Shown: one piece after another, positions 1 through 8,117 of the stretch
Layout: every line of letters begins with the position of its first letter
How positions within the stretch are numbered: the first letter of the stretch is position 1
NCBI RefSeq assembly: GCF_018709685.1
Contig: NZ_JABDHQ010000003.1
Span: 62,001-126,000 of the forward strand
DNA length: 64,000 bases
Source of the DNA: Akkermansia muciniphila
GTDB lineage: Bacteria > Verrucomicrobiota > Verrucomicrobiia > Verrucomicrobiales > Akkermansiaceae
Reading direction: 5' to 3'
Program-made: the position numbers and the translations under genes
The notes under the pieces: generated by a model
Told to the model about the DNA's origin: nothing
The model's database searches: none
Seen by the model: only the letters and a program-made list of their open reading frames with translations

Positions 1-454
1 CCAGCATCCACCAGCCCACGGGTGAAAGCCCGGAAAAACTTTCCAGAACGGCTGTTCTCATGAACGCTCCCGGGAAGTACACCGCCCCCGCCGCAATGAA
101 AAGCCAGGCCAGGGGGCCGTCCAAATCCCAGTCCGCCACGTTCAGGTAAATAACCAGAGGCAGGGAAGACACCACCATGCACGCCACCAGTTGAATGAAA
201 GGCATCATCATGCTGTCCAGCCAGTCCTCCAGCTCCGGGAAAAGGCAGATTTCCTCCTCACCCATGGCGGACTGCTGCACCATCTTCATGAAAAAGACGC
301 CCATGAAGGGCAGCAGGAAGCAGAAATTGGCAATCAGGCCAATGAGGGAAGCCCATGAAGCCAAATACATGGCCCATATAATAAGCACTCCAAAAATAAA
401 CACCATGGGGCGCCCCCGGAAAGGGTAGCCCAAAGAAGAGAGGTAGTCGGACAT
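1..454 (-). CDS. Membrane protein, 5' part only (runs off left edge)
   Basis: The minus strand is open from an ATG at 454 to the window edge, so only the first 151 or so residues are present. The protein begins MSDYLSSLGYPFRGRP and then alternates hydrophobic stretches (about residues 17-33, 36-55, 85-102 and 113-130) with short charged loops, including an acidic loop around GEEEICLFPELEDW. This is an integral inner-membrane protein with at least four predicted helices in the visible part. The pattern recalls DUF4013-like proteins, but I cannot assign the family. No neighbour shares an operon with it inside the window; the next gene to the right is 76 bases away on the same strand. Confidence 0.7.
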   Translation of the reverse strand, partial: MSDYLSSLGYPFRGRPMVFIFGVLIIWAMYLASWASLIGLIANFCFLLPFMGVFFMKMVQQSAMGEEEICLFPELEDWLDSMMMPFIQLVACMVVSSLPLVIYLNVADWDLDGPLAWLFIAAGAVYFPGAFMRTAVLESFSGLSPVGWWML

Positions 455-530
455 GCGGAAATGTTAGATAAGCTACCCCACACCGTCAACGCCTTATTCC
501 ATCTCTAACAAAAAAGTTTATTCCTCCCTT

Positions 531-1517
531 TCAGGAATAAAACGCCTCCACCGCCCGCGCCATGCGCTCCATGTCCTGCGGACCGCAGCGCTGGTCCACG
601 GGCAGCGGCAGCAGATGCAGCGCCAGCTTCCATTCCAGGCTGTCCGCCGGAGCCCGTTCCAGTACCTCCGGCCACAGCAGGGGAACCAGGATGCGTTCAT
701 CAATCAGAGCGTTTCTCAATTCCGGAAAAGCCGTCCAAAACGGATAGCAGAAAGGCCCGGACACGGAATCAAGGTCCACGGACAGCCGGTTCAACGGCCC
801 CAGCCTTTCGTGCAGAAACCGGAAGTTCTCCATGCGCCGGAGCCTTGCCCGCTCATAGTCAATGCCGCCAATCAAACGTTCCGTCAAACGGGACATCCTG
901 CGCAAGGGGGCGTTCCGCAAACGCTCCTCGTTGCGCCCGCAGGCCGCAGACGCCCCCTCCGGCCCATGTTCCAGCCATTCCAGCAGGAAGGCGGCGTCCG
1001 GCAGGGATTCATCCCGTTCCTCCGGCTCCGGCAGCGGATCCCCGGCCCCCATGACGGCAATACCCCCGTCCGGCAGCCCGGAAAATTTGCGCGGGCTGTA
1101 CAGGGCGCACGCCCCGGAACGCGGCGGGGAATACAGGGCCAGCGCATTGTCCACAATCAGCCTCCCTCCATACCGGGAGGCCAGCAGGTCCACATACTTC
1201 TCCTTGATGCCGAAGTAATTTGCGTACAGCAGGTATTCCCCCTCCTCCAGTTCCGGCAGCTTCTCCAGCTCCAGGCGTTCGTCCAGGCGGTAAAAGACGG
1301 CGGGCACCCGGAGCCGTTCCATCGGTTCCAGCGCCGCCGGGCACGTATACAGGGGAACATGGACGCGCCGCACATCTCCCAGACGGCGTAGGATATGCTC
1401 CAGTGCGCGCCTGCCGGAATTCACGGCTACGCTCCGGCCAGGATGCCATTGCGGGAAATTGCCGTATTCCGGCAGTTCCAGACCGAAAAAGCCGCCTATG
1501 TCCGTCCGCCCTTCCAT
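531..1517 (-). CDS. DegT/DnrJ-like PLP-dependent aminotransferase family protein
   Basis: A 328-residue protein with the layout of a DegT/DnrJ/EryC1/StrS-type fold-type I PLP enzyme. An SGRRALEHIL segment stands where these enzymes bind cofactor phosphate, LIVDNALALYS contains the Asp that contacts the pyridine nitrogen, and YSPRKFSGLPDGG has a Lys where the Schiff-base Lys is expected. Such enzymes usually aminate keto-sugars for cell-surface glycans. The protein is shorter than the usual 360-400 residues and no sugar-nucleotide genes lie beside it, so the substrate is unknown and the catalytic role is inferred. An ATG 7 bases upstream in another frame (1524) is less likely to be the start. 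Confidence 0.6.
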   Translation of the reverse strand: MEGRTDIGGFFGLELPEYGNFPQWHPGRSVAVNSGRRALEHILRRLGDVRRVHVPLYTCPAALEPMERLRVPAVFYRLDERLELEKLPELEEGEYLLYANYFGIKEKYVDLLASRYGGRLIVDNALALYSPPRSGACALYSPRKFSGLPDGGIAVMGAGDPLPEPEERDESLPDAAFLLEWLEHGPEGASAACGRNEERLRNAPLRRMSRLTERLIGGIDYERARLRRMENFRFLHERLGPLNRLSVDLDSVSGPFCYPFWTAFPELRNALIDERILVPLLWPEVLERAPADSLEWKLALHLLPLPVDQRCGPQDMERMARAVEAFYS

Positions 1518-1869
1518 GCGCCATGCATACTACATCCGCCTCTTAAAAGAAAGCGCCATGTGGAACGGCCCCGTGCCCGCCATGGCGGAACAGCGCGGGA
1601 ACGGTTGAAAACGGAGCGGCCTCCCATCGGCTTCATGCTCCCGGAACACTGGAACAAGGGCAAGATACAGCGTTCCCCTCAATCCCTCCCCGCCCTTCCC
1701 GGCGGTTTGAGAAGGGATGCGCCCGCTCCCGCACCGGGGGGAGTGGCAGAACACGGCCGGGAAGAAAAAATCAAAGGGGAATGGATCGCAGGCATGCGGG
1801 AAAAGACGCCGGGCGCCCAGGCATCAGGCTACCTCCGCAACGCCTCTCAAACCGTCGCATTTTGAACGG
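1518..1869. other. Intergenic region without a convincing gene
   Basis: About 350 bases between the divergent aminotransferase-like and PEBP genes. The reading frame of the PEBP gene stays open upstream to about 1717, but that extension is Arg/Pro/Gly-rich, has no recognisable domain and looks like GC-rich non-coding sequence. Promoters for both genes should lie here; I see no clean -35/-10 pair. Confidence 0.5.
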
Positions 1870-2391
1870 ATGCCCCGGGAATGGACTCCAGACCTTATGC
1901 CTTCATCATTCACACTTCACAGCAAGGACCTGGGCGGCGTCGCCACGCCTGTCAACCGGCACACCAGCATTGGAGGAGCCAATCAGTCCCCCCAGCTCTT
2001 CTGGACCAATCCGCCGGAAGAAACAAAGAGCTTTGCCGTCACCATCCATGACCGTGACGCGCCCACCGGAAGCGGCTTCTGGCACTGGCTGGCCGTCAAC
2101 ATTCCCGCCTCCGTCCGGGAACTGCACGCGGATGCCGGAAACCCGGCCACCCGCCTGATGCCGGAACAGGTTGTCCAGATCCGCAATGACGCCGGATTCA
2201 CAGGCTACAGCGGCAGTTTCCCGCCCCCGGGCCACGGCTGGCACCTGTACCTGGTCACCGTTTACGCGCTGGATACGGCTTCCCTGCCGGTAACGCCGGA
2301 TACGCCTGCCGCCCAGGTGGGGTTTCACCTCTGGCAGCACACGCTGGAAAAAGCGTCCCTTGTCTTTTACGATCAGGTTCCGGCCAAATAG
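1870..2391 (+). CDS. YbhB/YbcL-type PEBP (Raf kinase inhibitor-like) protein
   Basis: The core starts at MPSSFTLHSKDL and carries the PEBP signature: SPQLFWTNPPEETKSFAVTIHDRDAP (residues about 38-63), in which the DRDAP-type motif lines the anion-binding pocket, followed by FWHWLAVNIP and the GYSGSFPPPGHGWHLYLVTVYAL block. This matches bacterial YbhB/YbcL proteins, small cytoplasmic or periplasmic proteins of uncertain function. I chose the ATG at 1870; an internal ATG at 1897 is equally plausible and would remove nine residues. It is a single gene with a divergent neighbour to the left and a convergent DUF418 gene starting ten bases beyond its stop. Confidence 0.85.
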   Translation: MPREWTPDLMPSSFTLHSKDLGGVATPVNRHTSIGGANQSPQLFWTNPPEETKSFAVTIHDRDAPTGSGFWHWLAVNIPASVRELHADAGNPATRLMPEQVVQIRNDAGFTGYSGSFPPPGHGWHLYLVTVYALDTASLPVTPDTPAAQVGFHLWQHTLEKASLVFYDQVPAK

Positions 2392-2400
2392 TCCGCGCTT

Positions 2401-3585
2401 TTACCGGGCTTCCCGTTTGGCGGCCTTTCCGGCATCCATCCAGGTGGCCCGGTGCCACCATCCTTCCAGCACCCCGTAGCGGTGGCGTTCCAGCCACCAG
2501 CGGCAGAACCATATCTGCGCCGCCATGGCGGCGCAGCCGATCACAAAACTGGCCAGGTACCCGCAATAGGGGGCCAGCCCCAGCGCATACGGGAAGAAGA
2601 TCAGGGAGCCGATCATGGACTGGGAAACGTAGTTGGTCAGGCTCATGCGCCCGTAGGTCAGCAGCGGCACCGTCACTTTCCGGAAATATTCCAGCCGGTA
2701 CAGCAGGACGAATCCGGCCACCCACAGGCCGGTAAAGCAGACGTTGTGCCACATGCTGAACACGGTATGCAGCGGAGCAGGCAGCCCGGGAAGGGACATC
2801 ACCACGTAAAACGCTACGGCCCCGGCCAGGGAAAGAAGCAACCCGCGGGTCCAGAACACGGCATTTCCGTCATTCTGCAAAAAGAAATCCTGCCTTCCCA
2901 GCACAAAGCCCAGCAGGAACAGGCCCGGGGCCTGCATCAGGCGCCCGGCTTCAATGCCCCACGCCAGGCTGGCCCACTGGCCCACGGTCAGGTTCTCCCT
3001 GGCCATCACCCAGAAGTTGCCCGTATCCACCGCGGCTTTCAGGGAGGCGTATGATTCCGCCACGGACAGGGAGGGCGGCGCCCAGCCCGGATTTACCCAC
3101 TGCGCTGCCGCATACGCCCATTCCAGGGGCTGCGCCAGGAAGAACAGGGACAGGAGCACCAGCGCGGAGGTTTTCAAGCGGCGGCACGGCACCAGCAGAA
3201 GCCCCGCAATGGCGAAGGTCAGCAGCACGTCCCCTCCCGGAAAGAACATCGCGTTCAGGCAGGCGAACACCACCAGCAGGCACATGCGCCAAACGAACCT
3301 GCCCGCAAAGTCCCGTCCCTTCCGCGCCTGGTTGCGGTACTGGATGGCAAAGGTGAACCCGAACAACAGCGCGAATATGGTGTAGGACTTTCCGGCGAAC
3401 AGGAAGAAGAAGACCTCCTTGAACTGCTGGTTGGCCGCCTCCATCACCGGGGAGGAAGCCACGGGGTAGGAATTGTAGATGAAATGCTCCAGGAAATGCA
3501 GCAGCATGATCGCCATCACGGCAAAGCCGCGCAGGGCGTCCACCACATAAATACGTTTGTTGTCCGGAGAGAGTACGGGATCCAT
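2401..3585 (-). CDS. DUF418-family multi-pass membrane protein
   Basis: The protein starts MDPVLSPDNKRIYVVDALRG. The VDALRGFAVMAIMLLHF opening followed by some ten hydrophobic helices is typical of the DUF418/acyltransferase-like membrane family. The C-terminal half contains the family block around YGRMSLTNYVSQS and a GLAPYCGYLASF loop. At 394 residues the length is normal. The function of DUF418 proteins is unproven; some are thought to move or modify acyl groups at the membrane. The frame is open further upstream to 3774, but the extension lacks family similarity. It ends ten bases from the convergent PEBP gene. Confidence 0.85.
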   Translation of the reverse strand: MDPVLSPDNKRIYVVDALRGFAVMAIMLLHFLEHFIYNSYPVASSPVMEAANQQFKEVFFFLFAGKSYTIFALLFGFTFAIQYRNQARKGRDFAGRFVWRMCLLVVFACLNAMFFPGGDVLLTFAIAGLLLVPCRRLKTSALVLLSLFFLAQPLEWAYAAAQWVNPGWAPPSLSVAESYASLKAAVDTGNFWVMARENLTVGQWASLAWGIEAGRLMQAPGLFLLGFVLGRQDFFLQNDGNAVFWTRGLLLSLAGAVAFYVVMSLPGLPAPLHTVFSMWHNVCFTGLWVAGFVLLYRLEYFRKVTVPLLTYGRMSLTNYVSQSMIGSLIFFPYALGLAPYCGYLASFVIGCAAMAAQIWFCRWWLERHRYGVLEGWWHRATWMDAGKAAKREAR

Positions 3586-3821
3586 GGCAGTGATATTACA
3601 GCGCGGGAAGCGCCTTTGTTTCAACAGAAGCAACGTTACACCACGGCAAAGCCGTTTACAGCAAAATCCGCGCCGGACTTCTTTTCCTTCATATTCCTGA
3701 AAATTAACAGGTCCCGCCTTTTCTGCTTGCGGATTACCGGACGCATGGAGTAAGTTCACGCAAAACTCTAACAACTCCCCGGGCTTTTTTCCAAAAAGCC
3801 GCGGTCATCCGGCAGTTCCCC

Positions 3822-4649
3822 ATGAATACCCTCCCCTCTCTCTCCCAGGAAGAACTCGGCCATGCCGTAAGAAAGCTTGACGCCCTGGCCGCCGCCATGA
3901 ACCAGGTGCTGTTCGGCAAGGAAGACCTCATTGAACTCGTCCTCATCGGCGTGCTGGCGCGCGGCCACATCCTGCTGGAAGGGCTGCCCGGCCTGGGCAA
4001 GACGGAACTGGTCAAGGGGCTCTCCAGGGCGCTGGCCCTCACGGCGCGCCGCGTCCAGTTCACGCCGGACCTGCTGCCCGGGGACATCACGGGCACTCCC
4101 GTCCTCCAGGAAATGAACGGGGCAAAAACCTTCGTCTTCCAGGAAGGTCCGGTCTTCGCCAACATCATGCTGGCGGATGAAATCAACCGCGCTTCCCCCA
4201 AGACCCAGTCCGCCCTGCTGGAAGCCATGCAGGAGCGCCGCGTCACCGTGATGGGGGAAACCCATGCCCTGCCGCATCCCTTTTTCGTCCTCGCCACCCA
4301 GAACCCCATTGAACTGGAGGGCACCTTTCCCCTGCCGGAAGCGCAGCTGGACCGCTTCCAACCATATCAAGCTGCTTGCGCTCCTCCATGCCAAAAGTCA
4401 GGGGAGCGTCTCCGCGCCCGCGGCTCACGCCTCCGGAGCCCGGTTCAGTTCCATCCCCCTCTCCGTTCCCGGACTTCACCACGGAATTCTCATCCGGAGA
4501 CGCCATCAGGGACATGCCGCACTGCCCGGACATGCTCCGCAGCTGCTGGGCGGCGCGTTCCAGCTGCTCCTTCAGGCGGCGGGCCGTCTCCGGGTCAATC
4601 TGCCGGGAAGGCAGGGAGGCCTGCAGCTCCTGAAGCTGGCGGCTCATGA
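3822..4649 (+). pseudogene. MoxR-family AAA+ ATPase, truncated
   Basis: Residues 1-180 are a good MoxR ATPase: Walker A EGLPGLGKTELV, the TPDLLPGDITGT loop, Walker B MLADEINRASPKTQ, sensor VLATQNPIE and the PLPEAQLDRF motif. MoxR proteins act as chaperones, often beside DUF58 and von Willebrand A genes. Immediately after AQLDRF the similarity stops, at about base 4362, and the frame continues through the antisense of the neighbouring minus-strand gene before ending at 4649. The C-terminal lid domain (about 130 residues) is missing and no DUF58 gene follows. The gene is therefore broken or misassembled and the tail is not native protein. Confidence 0.85.
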
Positions 4650-5469
4650 TGCCGCCCGGCTGAAGCGGGAGAGACTCCATCCCCTTCAAGGCCTCCTGGA
4701 GGGACTGCATCGCCTCCGGGCTGGACGCGCCATTCCTGCTGTCCAGCAGGGACAGCGCGGAATCCGCCTGGTACATCTGGTTGGACAACCCGGCAACGGC
4801 CGCCGCCGTCTTCCCCTTCAGGGCGTCCGCCGCTTCCAGCCCCGCGTGGGAATACAACTCATTCCGGGACATCTGCTTCAAATCCTCCAACTGCTCCCGG
4901 AAAGGCTCCAGGCTCTTCCCGTCCACACTCTCCATCTCCGCCATGCGGTCCAGGGCTTCCTCCACCTGGGCCAGGACGGGCGGCAGATCCGGAAGCTGCT
5001 GCACAACCTGCTGAACGGGCAGCGGCAGAAGAGCCCCGCAGGCCATCAGCGCCGCGCCTCCCGCCAGCCAGCCCAGGCACCGCACGGAGCGCACACGGAG
5101 CACGGGCTTCCTCCTTACGGCTTCTCCGGAACTCTCTACGGAATTCCCCCATTCCTCTCCGGCGCTCAACGCCGCGTGCAGTCCCATCTGTTCATCCAGA
5201 AAAGCCGCCGCATCACGCCTGCTGAAAAAACGTCCCCGGAGCCGCATCCAGCCCCATGCCGCCAGAAATAAAACAGCGGCGGAAAGGGAAATTCCCGCCA
5301 GCCAGCCCCAGTCCTCCCCCAGCCTGCGGCCGCCGTACCACGCCATCCCCACCACCGCCCCGGCGGCAAAAAAGGGGATGCAGAGGCACTCCACCGTTAT
5401 CACGGCATTCAGCAGCCACTGCAAGCGGGAAATCCGCCCCTGCCATTCCTGTCGCACTGTTAAGGACAT
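4243..5469 (-). pseudogene. Membrane-anchored coiled-coil protein, truncated at its C-terminus
   Basis: The protein starts MSLTVRQEWQGRISRLQWLL, with two membrane helices near the N-terminus (about residues 20-45 and 58-78), a third hydrophobic segment (about 133-150), then a long Glu/Leu/Gln-rich coiled-coil region. The arrangement recalls large membrane proteins (DUF4175-like) found in moxR/DUF58/vWA operons, which would fit an origin in the same operon as the truncated moxR. After MEERKQLDMV (about base 4365) the frame reads antisense through moxR, so the natural C-terminus is missing. The family assignment is tentative. I took the ATG at 5469; an upstream ATG at 5526 adds 19 residues without domain character. 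Confidence 0.65.
4358..4368. other. Rearrangement or misassembly junction
   Basis: To the left the plus strand encodes MoxR up to the invariant AQLDRF. To the right the minus strand encodes a different protein that loses its coding character at the same point, after MEERKQLDMV. Two genes in opposite orientation are thus cut at one site, as expected for one end of an inversion, a deletion between inverted genes, or a chimeric contig join. I see no insertion sequence or repeat at the join. Confidence 0.75.
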
Positions 5470-5583
5470 AGACGCATCATGACTTATCCTTTGCGCCCCG
5501 GAAAGACAAAAAATACTTCTCTGCAAACGGACGCGGAAAAGCCCCTCCCCGTACCTTCCGGCATCTCCGGCAGGAGGGGAATT

Positions 5584-6621
5584 TCAGCACAGGCGGGCGA
5601 TATCCTCCATCAACTCCCGCACGTCTTCCTCCCGTGTGGCCCAGCTGGTGCAGAAACGCACCGTGCTGTGGGTTTCATCCACCCGGCGGAGGTAGGCAAA
5701 GCCGTACTTCTTCCTCAATTCATCCAGAACGGAATCGGGCATCGTGACAAACTGCTGGTTCGTTCCGCTGGCAACGGGAAGCACAAGCCCTCTGGAACGG
5801 CAGAAATCCCGCAGCATCACGGCCAGGCGGTCCGCATGGGCGGCCAGCCGGAAATAAAGGCCGTCCCGGAACAGCTCCAGAAACTGGATGCCCAGCAGCC
5901 TCCCTTTCGCAAGGCGGCCGCCCTTCTGCTTCATGATGTAGCGGAAATCCTCCTTCAGGGCATCATGGCGCAGGACCAGGGCTTCCCCGAACAGGGCGCC
6001 GACCTTGGTGCCGCCAATGTAAAAGGCGTCGCAGAGGGAGGCAATCCCCGGCAAATCCAGATCATTGTCTTCATCACACAGGCCGTAGCCCAGGCGCGCG
6101 CCGTCCATGTACAGGTACAGTCCCCTGCGGCGGCAGACATCGGAAATCTCTTCAAGCTCTCTCCGGGAATAAATGGTCCCCAGCTCCGTCGGCTGGGAAA
6201 TATAAACCATCCGGGGCTGCGGCATGTGCTCATGGGTCTCGTCGTCCCAATGGGCATGCCATGCCTCCTCAATCTGCCGGGCCGTGAGCTTTCCGTCCGG
6301 GGTGGGAATGGCGGAAACCTTGTGGCCGCAAGCCTCCACGGCGCCGGATTCATGAACGTTGATATGGCCCGCATCCGCACACAGCACGCACTGATGGGGG
6401 CGCAGCGCGGCCGCAATCACCGTGAAATTGGTCTGGGTTCCGCCGATGAGGAAATGAATATCCAGGTCCGTCCTGCCGCACAACCCGGCAATCAGTTCCC
6501 TGGCCTGCGCGCAATAGGGGTCCTCCCCATACCCGGCGGTCTGTTCCATATTCGTTTCCGCCAGTCTGCGGAGAATATCCGCATGGGCGCCCTCACTGTA
6601 ATCACAGTTGAAAAGAATCAT
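5584..6621 (-). CDS. L-threonine aldolase / beta-eliminating lyase family protein
   Basis: A fold-type I PLP enzyme. MILFNCDYSEGAHADILRRL opens like low-specificity threonine aldolases; FLIGGTQTNFTVI binds cofactor phosphate; LYMDGARLGYGL supplies the Asp over the pyridine ring; and FYIGGTKVGALFGEA carries the Schiff-base Lys. These enzymes cleave threonine or allo-threonine to glycine and acetaldehyde in the cytosol. The 345-residue length is normal. The ATG at 6621 fits family N-termini better than the one at 6648. It reads toward the truncated coiled-coil gene and is not obviously in an operon. A tryptophanase-like lyase is a less likely alternative. Confidence 0.85.
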   Translation of the reverse strand: MILFNCDYSEGAHADILRRLAETNMEQTAGYGEDPYCAQARELIAGLCGRTDLDIHFLIGGTQTNFTVIAAALRPHQCVLCADAGHINVHESGAVEACGHKVSAIPTPDGKLTARQIEEAWHAHWDDETHEHMPQPRMVYISQPTELGTIYSRRELEEISDVCRRRGLYLYMDGARLGYGLCDEDNDLDLPGIASLCDAFYIGGTKVGALFGEALVLRHDALKEDFRYIMKQKGGRLAKGRLLGIQFLELFRDGLYFRLAAHADRLAVMLRDFCRSRGLVLPVASGTNQQFVTMPDSVLDELRKKYGFAYLRRVDETHSTVRFCTSWATREEDVRELMEDIARLC

Positions 6622-6731
6622 TGCCTTCCTGAAAAACGCGGGGACCATAGCCCCGGCGCCCGTTCATGTAAAGGAATATGAACCGCACCCGCCAACCCGG
6701 TCCGGACAATCCCGGGGGCGATAAAAACCGT

Positions 6732-7778
6732 TCATTCCGGCAATTTCACCCTTTTCAGCGTGAACTCCATATTGGAAATATCCCCCGTGGCCTCCTGGAT
6801 GCGGGAATTGGTGAAGTAAAGATAGCCGTCATGGATGCTGAACGTATCAGGCCAGCTGATGCCGTCCCCGGACGCCAGCACCTTGATCTCCCTGCGGTCC
6901 GGAGTGACGTAAACGATGCGGCTCTTCTCCAGGTCCCCCATGTACAAATTGCCCCGGTCATCCATGATCATCCCATCCGGGAAAGGCGTCTTCATGGATG
7001 AAATCTTCCCTTCATCCACATGACGGCCAATGAGCTGGCTTGTCGGAATCCCGTACAAGGTCTTACCCGTCAGGGCGTGGAAATAAAGAATGCCGTTCTT
7101 CCGGTCCAGGGCAATCCCGTCTGAATGGACTTTCCCGTCATGCCTCCTGCCGCCGACGGTGATGTGGTCCTGTTCCGCTGTGGTGTAAGGGTGACGGTCC
7201 AGCATGCGGTAATTCTCTCCGCTCTCCATATCCAGCACGATCAGGCCCGGATCATTGGAATCCGTAAAATAAATTTTGCCATGTCCGCGGTCCACGCGCA
7301 GGTCATTCACATAAGAGCCCGGCCTGGTGGACTCCGCGAGGAGGTACTTCCTGACAAGCTTGTCCGTATGGAGGTCATACACGTACAGCGTGGGAACGGC
7401 GACGGTCTTGCCGATCATGGGATTCTTGGTATCAATCACGTAAAGCCTGTCCCCGTCCGCAACCACGGACTGCACGCACACAAACGCATCCCCGGCCCCG
7501 GGCATCCCCTTTTCCCACCGGTTGGTCTTTTCATCCGGATAAGGGGTGTAGCTGCCGTCTTTTCCTACCTCCGCCACCGAACATGGAATATGCTCCCGCC
7601 AGCGGGGGAAATTGACAAAAATCCGGCCCTTGTCCGTCACCGTCACTCCGGTCACCTGCGCTCCCTTGAACGAGGCGACGTCTTCAATCTTCGCCTCCGC
7701 ATCACCGGATGAAGCGAAAGCGCATGCAAGGAATAAAACAAGGGAGGCGGAAAAGATAAAACGTTTAACGGGGAACAT
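6732..7778 (-). CDS. Secreted major-royal-jelly-related / SMP-30-like beta-propeller protein
   Basis: The first 28 residues (MFPVKRFIFSASLVLFLACA...) form a signal peptide, so the protein is exported. The rest has the repeated strands of a six-bladed propeller of the royal-jelly/yellow type: VTVTDKGRIFVNFPRW, LYVIDTKNP, YVNDLRVDRGHGKIYFTDS, VHSDGIALDRKNGILYFHAL, PDGMIMDDRGNLYMGDLE. Bacterial members are usually called gluconolactonase-like, but enzyme activity is rarely shown. The 348-residue length is typical. It is the last core gene before the island; its start lies about 180 bases from the displaced tRNA fragment. Confidence 0.85.
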   Translation of the reverse strand: MFPVKRFIFSASLVLFLACAFASSGDAEAKIEDVASFKGAQVTGVTVTDKGRIFVNFPRWREHIPCSVAEVGKDGSYTPYPDEKTNRWEKGMPGAGDAFVCVQSVVADGDRLYVIDTKNPMIGKTVAVPTLYVYDLHTDKLVRKYLLAESTRPGSYVNDLRVDRGHGKIYFTDSNDPGLIVLDMESGENYRMLDRHPYTTAEQDHITVGGRRHDGKVHSDGIALDRKNGILYFHALTGKTLYGIPTSQLIGRHVDEGKISSMKTPFPDGMIMDDRGNLYMGDLEKSRIVYVTPDRREIKVLASGDGISWPDTFSIHDGYLYFTNSRIQEATGDISNMEFTLKRVKLPE

Positions 7779-7925
7779 GGGATGAAAGCTTCCTATGGAC
7801 TACAAGACAAATCCGGCGCCCTCCGCGTTCATTCCACTGCCTGCAAAACCAGCCTTCACCAAGCCGTTTCAATCTTCCGGCACCCACGCAATAAAAACCA
7901 ACATGCTCTTCCCCAAAAAACCAGT

Positions 7926-7958
7926 AAGGCCCTGCAAGCAGTTAACTTGCAGGGCCTT
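7926..7958 (-). terminator. Hairpin downstream of the displaced tRNA 3' half
   Basis: Perfect 13-bp inverted repeat, AAGGCCCTGCAAG with CTTGCAGGGCCTT, loop of 7. Read on the minus strand it lies directly after the tRNA-Leu 3' fragment and is followed a few bases later by a T-run. It was probably the original terminator of the tRNA gene before the island inserted. Confidence 0.75.
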
Positions 7959-7961
7959 GTT

Positions 7962-8021
7962 TGGTGCGCCCGAAAGGACTCGAACCTTCACGGGGGAACC
8001 CCCACTAGAACCTGAATCTAG
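7962..8021 (-). repeat. Island left end: displaced 3' half of tRNA-Leu(CAG)
   Basis: On the minus strand this reads CTAGATTCAGGTTCTAG (anticodon stem-loop) through variable arm, T arm, acceptor 3' strand and CCA. It matches the intact tRNA at 47028-47114 except in the variable arm (GGGGGTTCCCCC here). The 5' half is missing: the match stops exactly at the 5' side of the anticodon stem and then changes to AT-rich island DNA. This is how the far junction of a tRNA-integrated element looks. The element apparently supplied a new 3' half and pushed the original one here. Confidence 0.9.
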
Positions 8022-8054
8022 ACAATTTTATTCATTGTAAACAATTTACGAATA

Positions 8055-8074
8055 TGTCCCCCAGTTTGTCCCCT
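8055..8074 (+). repeat. Paired TGTCCCCY motifs inside the left end
   Basis: TGTCCCCC (8055) and TGTCCCCT (8067) are direct copies 12 bases apart, between the tRNA-derived end and the integrase gene. The same two motifs occur just inside the right end at 46925-46943, and both sites share a longer TGTCCCCCAGTTYGTC block. Their position suggests arm-type binding sites for the tyrosine integrase. Confidence 0.6.
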
Positions 8075-8117
8075 AATTCGTCTTGAAGCTTTTTCTGTAA
8101 ACCATTACTCTCGTTAC

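Noticed and set aside
615-1391. Long plus-strand frame opposite the DegT-like gene
   Set aside because: Pro/Gln/Arg-rich composition typical of the reverse complement of a GC-rich gene; the minus strand has PLP-enzyme motifs.
3822-4649. Intact 275-residue MoxR protein
   Set aside because: The sequence after AQLDRF is the antisense of the neighbouring gene and lacks the lid domain, so the stop codon at 4649 is accidental.
7962-8021. A second functional tRNA-Leu at the left end of the island
   Set aside because: Only the 3' half is present; no D arm or 5' acceptor strand can be found in the AT-rich DNA to its right.
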